Under the pieces are notes generated by a model, which was given only the letters and a program-made list of their open reading frames with translations, had not been told where the DNA came from and searched no databases. The position numbers and the translations under genes are program-made. This document shows positions 54,055 through 61,837 of a stretch of DNA of 64,000 bases, piece by piece. The DNA is from Acidipropionibacterium sp. (lineage in GTDB: Bacteria; Actinomycetota; Actinomycetes; Propionibacteriales; Propionibacteriaceae). The stretch spans positions 155,486 through 219,485 of the forward strand of contig JALCLH010000007.1 of assembly GCA_022647765.1 (NCBI GenBank), given 5' to 3'. The first letter of the stretch is position 1. Each line of letters opens with the position of its first letter.

Positions 54055-56771
54055 ACATCTTCTTCCTGGTCCAGACCGGCCCGATGCAGGATCGGGTCGC
54101 TCGCCTCCTGCGGATCAAGCCCGTGCCGCAGCGATTCACGTTCCACCAAGGCCCGCAGTACACCTCGCACGGCAGTGCCAGCCGCCAGCGTCTCGTACTC
54201 CACCCTCCGGGAGACGACCCAGTCGGCAATCTCGATGAGAGATCGTCCCCAGTCGGAGCGACCGAGAAGTTCCAGCGGAGTCCTGCTGCCCCGCGGGAAG
54301 CGGCCATCGGCGAGGGCCCGGAACCAGGCCGGGTTCAGCCCGGACGGACTCCTCGGCAACGCCCCCTCAGACCAGGCCCGGTAGGTGTCGCGCAGCATCC
54401 CCTCTGAGGCGGCGCTGCTGGGCAGCGCACCGGATTGCCGACACGCCGCCCCCACATATCGCAGGCCCGCCCAGGCCAGGCACCGCATGCGCGCTCCCGA
54501 CCGCGTGGAGAGATCCTCGAGCTCGGCCCGCACCCGTTGCAGCAGCAACCGCGGGGACGGAGAGCCGCCCAGCGCGCCGAGGAGGAACAGCGCCATCGGC
54601 CTGGCCGCGTCGCGGCCGGCCGCTCGCGCCCGATAGTGCTCGGCGGGCACCGCGCAATCGCACGGCCACGGAGTCCCCTCGGTCGTGAGCGTGCGGAGGT
54701 GAGGTGGACCCAGGACCGGGGCGGCGCCGACGGTCACCGTCTGCGGCAGGGGCTCGGCCCGGGTGGAGATGACCGCCTGGCCACGCTCCAGCATCCCGAG
54801 CAGGTCGGCGTTCTCGCCGCCTATGCCCATCGCGGCGGCGATGGCCTGCTGGTCGGTGGGATGAACGAGCCGGTGGGCCACCTTGAGGTTGGTGTTGCGC
54901 AGCACCTCCGAGCTCACCCGGCTGGGGCTCTGATCGACGATGACGATCTGCTCGCCGAGAGAGCGCACCTCCGCGAGCATGTTCGTCAGCAGGGCGGCGG
55001 AGGCCCGTCGGGCGCTTCCCGTCTCCGGATCGTCGTCGGGTGCGACGTCGGGGATGACCCGATGAGCCTCCTCCAGAACGAGCAGATGCCCGACCGGCAC
55101 ACCACCTCCCCGGGCCCTCGCCGCTGCCCAGACCGCGAGGGTGAGCATCAGGACCAGGAAGGAGCGCTCCTCATCATCGACGACATCGGCAAGGGTGATA
55201 ACCGCTGGCCGGTCCAGCAGCCGGACGACCAGATCGGAATCGGTCCAGGCGAAGCGGTGAGCGCGTGCCGGGGAGAGCAGCGTCTCCAATCGGGTTCGCA
55301 GTGTGGCGCGTATGTTCGACGTGGCCTCGGGGGCATATCCCAGGGAATCGACGACGCCGTCCAGCAGGGTGGCGACATCGAAGAGGTCAGAGCCCTCGGG
55401 CCCTCCCGATTGAAGGGAGACGGCGTCGAACAGTCGGGTCACGACGTAGGGCGTGGGGCTCGGCATCGTGAAGGACCCGCGAAACGCCTGGGCCACCTGC
55501 GCGATGTGGGAGCCGGGCTCCTCCCCGGGCCATGCTCGCATGATGTCCATCCGCAGATCCTGGCCGGTGACGACGGTCAGACCGCCGTCGAACAGTCCCG
55601 ATGCCGCCGAGTAGTCATCCTTGACGGGGTCGATGACAAGGAAGGGGATCGCATAGCGGTTCCAGCACTCGGCGAGAAGACGTTGCGTCGTAGTCGTCTT
55701 GCCCGATCCGGTGGTCCCGGTGATGAAGGCGTGGCCCTCCAGATCGTCGACGGCGACGGTGGCGCGAACCGAGCTGCCCGGATATGAGCCGAGAGCCAGG
55801 GGCTGCGAGACCACTCTGGGCCGGATGTGGCCCGGAGGCGCCTTGCGGACCATGAGTCCCGGTGTCGCACGACTGGGCGGGCGCAGCATCGTCGCCAGTT
55901 CGTCGGAGGACAGGAAACTGGCAGGTGGAGGCCCGCCGGCGACTGCCGTCAGGTCGTACCCGATATGACGGCGCTCGCCCACATCGAGCAACCCGCCCCG
56001 CATCACCGCCTGCACCCGCTCCAGGACTCCTCGATCGCGGGCCGTAATCCACATCGTCACGGCCCAACCACCATATGCGCCTGCGGCGGTGAGCTCGTCC
56101 TGGTAGACGCGCGTCCAGTCGAGGACCCGGCGCCACGGAGCCGACTCCGAGGTGCTGCTCGTCAGCTCCGTCAGTCTTCTGGTGACCGACAGCTCCTCGG
56201 CCGCCAGATCGGCGAGCGCCTCCACCGACCTCCGGGTAGCCATGATGGCCACGGAGTCGGTGGCCATCAACCCGAAATCGACGTGCCACAGACCCTGGAT
56301 CGGAGCCAGTCTCTCGAGCAGGGCCGGCCACCGTCCCGCCGGTACGGCACTCCCGGTCTCCGCCTGAACACGGAAGATCAGGCCGGCAGGAGCCCCCGGG
56401 GCCTCGGGCGCCCCGTCGAGCGGCACCGAGACCACCCCCGGACTCAGCAGGGAACGGGTGACACCAATTGCTGCGGGGTCATCCGAGCCGAAGAACACGC
56501 CGGTGCCATCATCCTGGTGGAAGATCCTCACGCCCAACCGGGCGCGTGACCCGACCATGGAGCTCAGCACGGCGTCGAACGGATTCGGCGTGCCGGGTTC
56601 CGCCTGGGGAAGGACGGTGAACTGACACCATGTATATCCAGTAGTGACCGGAGGTGGGGCGCACCGGCCCTCCCGGAAGGGCCCGATGGTGAGCCCCTTC
56701 AGCACATCGTCCACGCCCGGCGTTCCGGCCCCGGACTGCAGACCCAGCAGGCCGCTCAGATCAGACGCCAT
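54051..56771 (-). CDS. Second HerA-like ATPase
   Basis: The protein has 906 residues. Walker A is ITGTTGSGKTTTTQ (about residue 352), with the characteristic FLVIDPVKDDYSA after it. Walker B is LLVLEEAHRVIPD (about 568), followed by LAEVRSLGEQIVIVDQSPSRVSSEVLRNTNLKVAHRL, standard HerA/DUF853-type motifs. N-terminal (1-340) and C-terminal (700-906) regions are unrecognised. The C-terminal part has the feel of a helical scaffold. It is unrelated in flanking regions to the HerA protein at 28-31 kb. Confidence 0.85.
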   Translation of the reverse strand: MASDLSGLLGLQSGAGTPGVDDVLKGLTIGPFREGRCAPPPVTTGYTWCQFTVLPQAEPGTPNPFDAVLSSMVGSRARLGVRIFHQDDGTGVFFGSDDPAAIGVTRSLLSPGVVSVPLDGAPEAPGAPAGLIFRVQAETGSAVPAGRWPALLERLAPIQGLWHVDFGLMATDSVAIMATRRSVEALADLAAEELSVTRRLTELTSSTSESAPWRRVLDWTRVYQDELTAAGAYGGWAVTMWITARDRGVLERVQAVMRGGLLDVGERRHIGYDLTAVAGGPPPASFLSSDELATMLRPPSRATPGLMVRKAPPGHIRPRVVSQPLALGSYPGSSVRATVAVDDLEGHAFITGTTGSGKTTTTQRLLAECWNRYAIPFLVIDPVKDDYSAASGLFDGGLTVVTGQDLRMDIMRAWPGEEPGSHIAQVAQAFRGSFTMPSPTPYVVTRLFDAVSLQSGGPEGSDLFDVATLLDGVVDSLGYAPEATSNIRATLRTRLETLLSPARAHRFAWTDSDLVVRLLDRPAVITLADVVDDEERSFLVLMLTLAVWAAARARGGGVPVGHLLVLEEAHRVIPDVAPDDDPETGSARRASAALLTNMLAEVRSLGEQIVIVDQSPSRVSSEVLRNTNLKVAHRLVHPTDQQAIAAAMGIGGENADLLGMLERGQAVISTRAEPLPQTVTVGAAPVLGPPHLRTLTTEGTPWPCDCAVPAEHYRARAAGRDAARPMALFLLGALGGSPSPRLLLQRVRAELEDLSTRSGARMRCLAWAGLRYVGAACRQSGALPSSAASEGMLRDTYRAWSEGALPRSPSGLNPAWFRALADGRFPRGSRTPLELLGRSDWGRSLIEIADWVVSRRVEYETLAAGTAVRGVLRALVERESLRHGLDPQEASDPILHRAGLDQEEDV

Positions 56772-56772
56772 C

Positions 56773-57018
56773 TCAATTCCCTGCCAGCCGGGTCAGCGCC
56801 CGTGCGGCGGACTCGCCGATCCCGACCATGGTGGCCTTCCCGGCGTCAGAGACGACCCAGGCCCTCGTCCCCATCGGCGCCGATGTCAACTCTCCGGCCC
56901 AGACGAACAACCAGCCCCCCGGTATCCGCACTGCGGAATACCGGCGAGGATCGTAGGCCGGACTGTGTGCTGCCAGGAGCGCGGTTCTCGCCGCCTCCTC
57001 GGGAATCAGATCAGGCAT
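56773..57018 (-). CDS. Small immunity-like protein overlapping the papain-fold toxin gene
   Basis: The protein has 81 residues from ATG 57018 and overlaps the preceding gene by eight bases. DPRRYSAVRIPGGWLFVWAGELTSAPMGTRAWVVSDAGKATMVGI resembles small immunity proteins of the Imm35/YrhB kind (a GW-F-W strand, then a loop, then a V-D strand). Position directly after a Tox-PL-like gene supports an immunity or inhibitor role. This is not proven. Confidence 0.5.
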   Translation of the reverse strand: MPDLIPEEAARTALLAAHSPAYDPRRYSAVRIPGGWLFVWAGELTSAPMGTRAWVVSDAGKATMVGIGESAARALTRLAGN

Positions 57019-57787
57019 GAATTCGCTCTCCTTCGGGGTTCCAGACGATCGCGCGATGCTCGATCGGACGGCCCAGGCCCGCCCTGATGCATCCGCGGTC
57101 GAAAGGCAGCACCTCCCGGGTCTGCGCATCGACCACCTCGACCCGTCCGTCGAAGTTGACGACGTTGTAGGCATGGCCGATCCGCTCGCCGCCCTCCCCC
57201 TCGGCCCAGGAGTGGACGATCGCACTCGCTCCCGGCCCGGCCTCCTCCAGAGTCGCGCGCAACCCGTCCGGAGCGACGGGTTCCAGGCCAGAACCGGCCC
57301 ACTCGGCGGTTCGCTCCGAATCCTCCCCATCCACGAATAATCCAGCCGGTCCCACCGTGCGCACCCGATCTGGCCGTCCATCAGCAGTCTCGATCTGGTA
57401 GGCCCGGCCTGCAGCCTCCTCCAGGTGGCCGCGCCAGGTCCGCTCGAAGCAGCGGGCCGCGTCGGCGCAGTTCACCTGGTATCCCCGGCCGGACTCGAAA
57501 TCGGGGTTGACCCTCCTCACGGTGGAGCGCGGGTCGCGGAAGGTCTCAATCTGGTGGGTGAGTCTGTCCATGGGTTCCATGTACTCCTCGGGGTACTTCA
57601 ACCGGAGTGCGCGATCGGGAAGGTCCAGATAGCCGCGCCCGGGGCGGGGCTCCGCAGGCGTCACAGGACCCTCGGCGGGCTCCAACCTCTCGGCCCGCTC
57701 GTACTCCTCGGGATTCTCGGACACCTCGGGATCGGGCTCCGTCTCGGCCCGCGCAGCGCTTCCGGCGCCATCCAGCGACCCGCTCAT
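57011..57787 (-). CDS. Papain-fold (Tox-PL-like) deamidase/protease domain protein
   Basis: The protein has 258 residues. ATG 57787 overlaps the previous stop (ATGA) and has GGAG upstream. Residues 100-225 show the Tox-PL layout: RGYQVNCADAARCFE (Cys107), ERIGHAYNVVNFDG (His205) and VEVVDAQT (Asp220), the expected catalytic triad. Tox-PL domains are glutamine deamidase or protease toxins of polymorphic secretion systems. There is no signal peptide or secretion domain here, so it acts inside the producing cell or as part of the operon's complex. The N-terminal 60 residues are acidic and disordered. Confidence 0.7.
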   Translation of the reverse strand: MSGSLDGAGSAARAETEPDPEVSENPEEYERAERLEPAEGPVTPAEPRPGRGYLDLPDRALRLKYPEEYMEPMDRLTHQIETFRDPRSTVRRVNPDFESGRGYQVNCADAARCFERTWRGHLEEAAGRAYQIETADGRPDRVRTVGPAGLFVDGEDSERTAEWAGSGLEPVAPDGLRATLEEAGPGASAIVHSWAEGEGGERIGHAYNVVNFDGRVEVVDAQTREVLPFDRGCIRAGLGRPIEHRAIVWNPEGERIHA

Positions 57788-58650
57788 CTCAGCATGCTCC
57801 ACAGCGCGAAGACGACAACGAGCAGCAGCCAGATGGCCAGGAAGGACAACACGCCCTGATGCCGCACCCGGGAGTCCACGACACCGGTCGTCACCGCTCC
57901 CGTGGAGAGCGTGACGAGTCGGCTCACCGCGAACACGCGCGTGGAGCGGGAGAATCTGCCCGTCACCTGCACATCCTCACCCAGGTAGATCGCTCCGCCT
58001 CCGAGTTCGCCTCGCAGCAGGCACTCGACGTACTGACCGGTCAGCTGATCCTGAACACGGAACCGGTGCACCGGTACTTGCACGGACTGGGCCCCCTGTT
58101 GGCCTCTACCGCCCATCAGACCCATTCCGATGAGGAAGCGCAGCGGAGCGAAGAGCACCCCCATCACGATCCCGATCGCACGGAAAGGGGCCGTCAGGCA
58201 TCCGGTGACCGCCTGTTGAGAGGCGTTGAAAGCCGCCAGGGAGACATTCTCGTAGAGGGGATCCGAGACGCTCACGATCGAGCCGGCGAACGTCTCCCCC
58301 AGCAGAGCCCTCCGGACTACACTCCCCGAGCCCAGGCCGCTCCCACCGCCGGATGGGGTGGGAACGTCTTGTATGAAAGCGGCGGGAGGCTCTGCGAACT
58401 CCCGATCAACAGCATCCCCGAGGCGACCGCTCTCCTCGGAATCTGGAGCATCTCCGGCTCCCACCAGGTCGGCGCCCGTCTCGACGCTGCTTTCACCCTG
58501 AGTCTCCCACGAGTCCGGAAACTCCGGGTCGTCATCCCAGCTCCGCCGTGCCGATGCCGGCACGCTGCCGGCATCGGAGGAGGGAGCGTCGCACATGTAG
58601 CAGCTGGAGCCGATCATCGGGCGTCCGCACTTCGGACAGAACTCAGCCAT
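57784..58650 (-). CDS. Membrane protein with an N-terminal zinc ribbon
   Basis: The protein has 288 residues. FCPKCGRPMIGSSCYMCDA is a zinc ribbon (two cysteine pairs, residues 5-21). A long acidic linker follows (25-105), then a hydrophobic segment (GIVMGVLFAPLRFLIGMGLMGG, about 160-182). A small beta domain (VPVHRFRVQDQLTGQYVECLLRGEL) and a C-terminal membrane helix (VLSFLAIWLLLVVVFALWSML) complete it. It is probably tail-anchored and presents the ribbon in the cytosol. Within the operon it may tether the complex to the membrane. Confidence 0.65.
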   Translation of the reverse strand: MAEFCPKCGRPMIGSSCYMCDAPSSDAGSVPASARRSWDDDPEFPDSWETQGESSVETGADLVGAGDAPDSEESGRLGDAVDREFAEPPAAFIQDVPTPSGGGSGLGSGSVVRRALLGETFAGSIVSVSDPLYENVSLAAFNASQQAVTGCLTAPFRAIGIVMGVLFAPLRFLIGMGLMGGRGQQGAQSVQVPVHRFRVQDQLTGQYVECLLRGELGGGAIYLGEDVQVTGRFSRSTRVFAVSRLVTLSTGAVTTGVVDSRVRHQGVLSFLAIWLLLVVVFALWSMLR

Positions 58651-58659
58651 GGGTCCTCC

Positions 58660-61242
58660 TCACCGGATGCCCTGCGCCCACCCGACGCCGGGATCATCCT
58701 CGGCGAGTGGATCTGTGGTTGAGCCGGGAGCATCGACATCCCGATCCTGCTCGATCGTCTGAATCCTCACCGCCCCGGCACACAGCACCGGCGAGATCCG
58801 CAGGACGGGCCGTCCGACTCGCACGGCGGAGTCGCTCCTGACGACCCAGCTGTGGCCGGGATCGTCGGGCCACTCGTCGCGGTCATCATCGCTGGGCACC
58901 GGCTCTGCGAGGAACTCGTCGACGGTGGTGCTCTCCATTGGAAGGTGCGGGTTCCTCACCACATCGACAGAGTCGGCATGCTCAGCCATCTGGCGCCTGA
59001 CCGCGTCGGCCGTCGAGCTACTGGCCGTACTGCGCCAGGCGGCCAGCTCCTCGTCGAGCCCGGCGGCCAGATCGCTGAGTCTTCCGCCGGGCAGGGCGTC
59101 GTCCTCTGCCAGCCAGGCCACTGCGCGGCCGGTTGAGACTCCGGAGAACCGTGAGATGACATCCTGCAGGCAGGCCAGGCGCCATCCGGGGGCGGCCGCC
59201 GCATCGGCGAGCCAGCGATCCATCTGCTCCCGGGAGAATCGTGGATGCCCGATCCGCATGGACATCGGAGCGGATTCGGCCTCGCTGGACAGAGTCTCCG
59301 GGCCCTCTGCCGTGTCCGCCGCCGGAACCCGGGACAGCAGACGGCACCATGCTCCCGCCACACGCTCGGTGTCCTCCTGCATCCTGTGAGCGGCCGCAGC
59401 GCGCAAGGCGCGGCCCAGCCACAGGGACATGAGTTCGAGACGCCTGCTCCCCCGCTCGTTGAACGCCGCCCATGCCTGGAACAAGAGATACAGCGCCAGC
59501 ATTGCGAGTACTACGAGGAGAGCCCCGATGGCGATCAGCCCGGAGCCGAGCGTCACGGTCAGCCCCAGCGCTGTGCCGATCCGGTCGTGCCACAGCCACC
59601 ACACCACCCCAAACAGCACCGGAACGATGAGCAGGGTCCGGCAGGCCCGCACCAGTGTGGAGTTCGCCGGCCACACGGGCGTCTCGCCATCGGGGCGGCG
59701 CCGGGCGAATCGGGCCCACCGCTCGACGTCCAGCCTGGAGCGGATGAGATCTCCCAGGACGTTTCCGTGAACTCGTTCGAGCAGCGACTCCCTGCCGGTC
59801 AGAGACGGCTCGGGGCCGAGCGTCTCGAGCTGTGCAGAGAGTTCGGCGGTGTCCTCGGCACAGGCGCTGCGCGCCAGCGCCATGGCGGTCGCAGTCACCC
59901 CGCTGATATCGGGCTGTGCGTGGATCGGACCGTCAAGGGGGCGGCGCGCCCGGTGCAGCGCGATCGCCGCGACAGCGGTGCTGGTGGCCCCTGCCAGTTC
60001 GGGGACCGGGCTGTCGACCTCCTCCTGCTCACCGAGCACGACCCGTTCCACCGGAACACTCACCTGCCGGCCATGGCTCAGAAGCCGGCTTTCGTCCCAG
60101 TTCTCCGCGGTGAATCCGCCGCCGTCGACCAGCGCGGTCGACAATCGGGCCAAGGACTGCCAAATCGTGGAGGGAGCTGCGTAGCTCCCGGCTCCCCTCT
60201 CCGCCTCCAGAGCCGCGGCGGCCTCGGTCAGGACTCTCTCCTCGGCCTCGCGGAAGTCCGGGACCCCGCTGCTGTGCTCGGAGACCCGGATTCGCGGGCC
60301 GATGTTGTAGCCGAGATCCTCGAACTCCAGAACATTGCCGGCCTCGGCGTCCGGATCGGGGGCTAAGCCCAGCAGGGTGAGGGCTCCGATGGGAAGGAAC
60401 CTGGTGACGACAAGCAGATGCCGTCGCAGACTCATTCGGGGGTGCCCGGCCATCTGTGAAGGCTCGGGAGGCCGATAGCACAATGCAGCCCCGTCAGCGT
60501 CCAGCAACCAGTCCCCGGCCTCTCTGACGATCTCCAGACCTCCCTGGGAAGCGGGCAGGAAGTGGGCGGTGTGCTGCTCGGCTGCGTGAGTCCGCGGCAT
60601 GATGGAGCCGACGAAGACGTGAGCCTCGGCGCTGGCCCGCAAACCCCCGTCCACAAGCCTGCTGAAAACCCTGACGACGTGGTACCGACCGGCATCGAGC
60701 CTGGCCCAGGGCAGGTCGGTAGCGATGCCTCCCAGGATGCCCGCAAGGGCCAGGGCGGTGTGCAATGGGGCCGCAATTTCGCGATCCCATCCAGCATCGG
60801 GGACATCGGGGGCCGGCCTGTCGGATGGATGCACCCGGAACTGCACCCATTCTCCGGCCAGTGGCGGAACATCCTCATCGGTGCGGCGACGCGGCACCAC
60901 CACGTCGATCCAGTGCGTCGTGTCGTGCGGCAGCAACTCCCTCAGCAGGGCGGCGAACTGCCCGAGAATCCGACCCTCAGTGCTCTCTGGGAATCTCACC
61001 CACACCACCCGCACCTCGTCCAGCGGCCCCATCCCAGCAAGCTGGAGGGGCAGTGGACCCGGCGTCGGGTCATGGCCGAATCCCAACGCCGTCGCAGAGA
61101 TGGCGTTGGGCGCATCGGGGTCGACACCGGCGAAATCGTCGGTGCAGACCCACAACGAGTTCCCCACGAGGCCGCGACGGGTCCACTCCGCTGCCGTTTC
61201 GATCACGGCCCGAGGAGCCACGACGACGACGGCGATGGTCAT
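58660..61242 (-). CDS. Large unrecognised protein with two membrane helices
   Basis: The protein has 860 residues. ATG 61242 overlaps the previous stop (ATGA). The N-terminal domain opens MTIAVVVVAPRAVIETAAEW and looks like an alpha-beta domain (WVRFPESTEGRILGQFAALLREL). Two adjacent membrane helices (about 562-625: LLIVPVLFGVVWWLWH and LIAIGALLVVLAMLALYLLFQAW) separate it from a mainly helical C-terminal cytosolic part. No enzymatic motif was recognised. It is likely the membrane platform of the tubulin/HerA/CHAT operon. Confidence 0.6.
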   Translation of the reverse strand: MTIAVVVVAPRAVIETAAEWTRRGLVGNSLWVCTDDFAGVDPDAPNAISATALGFGHDPTPGPLPLQLAGMGPLDEVRVVWVRFPESTEGRILGQFAALLRELLPHDTTHWIDVVVPRRRTDEDVPPLAGEWVQFRVHPSDRPAPDVPDAGWDREIAAPLHTALALAGILGGIATDLPWARLDAGRYHVVRVFSRLVDGGLRASAEAHVFVGSIMPRTHAAEQHTAHFLPASQGGLEIVREAGDWLLDADGAALCYRPPEPSQMAGHPRMSLRRHLLVVTRFLPIGALTLLGLAPDPDAEAGNVLEFEDLGYNIGPRIRVSEHSSGVPDFREAEERVLTEAAAALEAERGAGSYAAPSTIWQSLARLSTALVDGGGFTAENWDESRLLSHGRQVSVPVERVVLGEQEEVDSPVPELAGATSTAVAAIALHRARRPLDGPIHAQPDISGVTATAMALARSACAEDTAELSAQLETLGPEPSLTGRESLLERVHGNVLGDLIRSRLDVERWARFARRRPDGETPVWPANSTLVRACRTLLIVPVLFGVVWWLWHDRIGTALGLTVTLGSGLIAIGALLVVLAMLALYLLFQAWAAFNERGSRRLELMSLWLGRALRAAAAHRMQEDTERVAGAWCRLLSRVPAADTAEGPETLSSEAESAPMSMRIGHPRFSREQMDRWLADAAAAPGWRLACLQDVISRFSGVSTGRAVAWLAEDDALPGGRLSDLAAGLDEELAAWRSTASSSTADAVRRQMAEHADSVDVVRNPHLPMESTTVDEFLAEPVPSDDDRDEWPDDPGHSWVVRSDSAVRVGRPVLRISPVLCAGAVRIQTIEQDRDVDAPGSTTDPLAEDDPGVGWAQGIR

Positions 61243-61815
61243 AGGATCCTTCTCGGCCCGGGCAGATTGGTGAGGAACCACTGGATGCGGCCCAGCGCGG
61301 CGAGGATCTGGTCGTTGATCTCGTAGGTTGAGTACAGCTGACACCGAGCAGTTACTCCCGGCCGCTTCCACTGCTCGGCACCGAGGAGTTCCCGGTCCTC
61401 GGTGTAGTTCGTAGTCCACTCCTCGACCAGGGCCAGTGCCGCATGGATCCGGCTGGACTCGTCCTCGGTCTGTTCGCCAAGCTGCTCGTACTCCGGCGCA
61501 GTTGCGGTGCCTCCGTTACGGACCCAGTCGAGCAGGGGGCCGGTGGGAGCGCCACGCCGCACGTCGGCGGAGTTCGGGCCGAGAGCCGTTGCCCCCAGCG
61601 CGATGAGTTCCCGATACGGTTCCAGGGGTTCCAGACTGCGGCTGCGGAACGCCTCGAGCATCGCTGTCGACACACTTTCCACCAGGTGACCGATCGGGTC
61701 CAAGGCGGGACTGCGGACGAATCGACCCGGCGAAGTTCACGACTCTCCCCGTGCTGTCGAGGCTCAGGACACCACTGTCCGGATCAACCCGGGCAGTTCC
61801 CCGGATCCGCGCCAT
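61239..61815 (-). CDS. Unrecognised about 190-residue protein, frameshifted
   Basis: The start ATG at 61815 gives MARIRGTARVDPDSGVLSLDSTGRVVNFAGS. Around 61700-61725 the frame changes and continues with SPALDPIGHLVESVSTAMLEAFRSRSLEPLEPYRELIALG to 61239. It is largely helical with no recognised family. It lies between the tubulin-like gene and the membrane protein gene and overlaps the latter by four bases, so it belongs to the operon. The shift is probably an assembly error. Confidence 0.5.
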
Positions 61816-61837
61816 GAACCATCCGCACACCAGGTCC

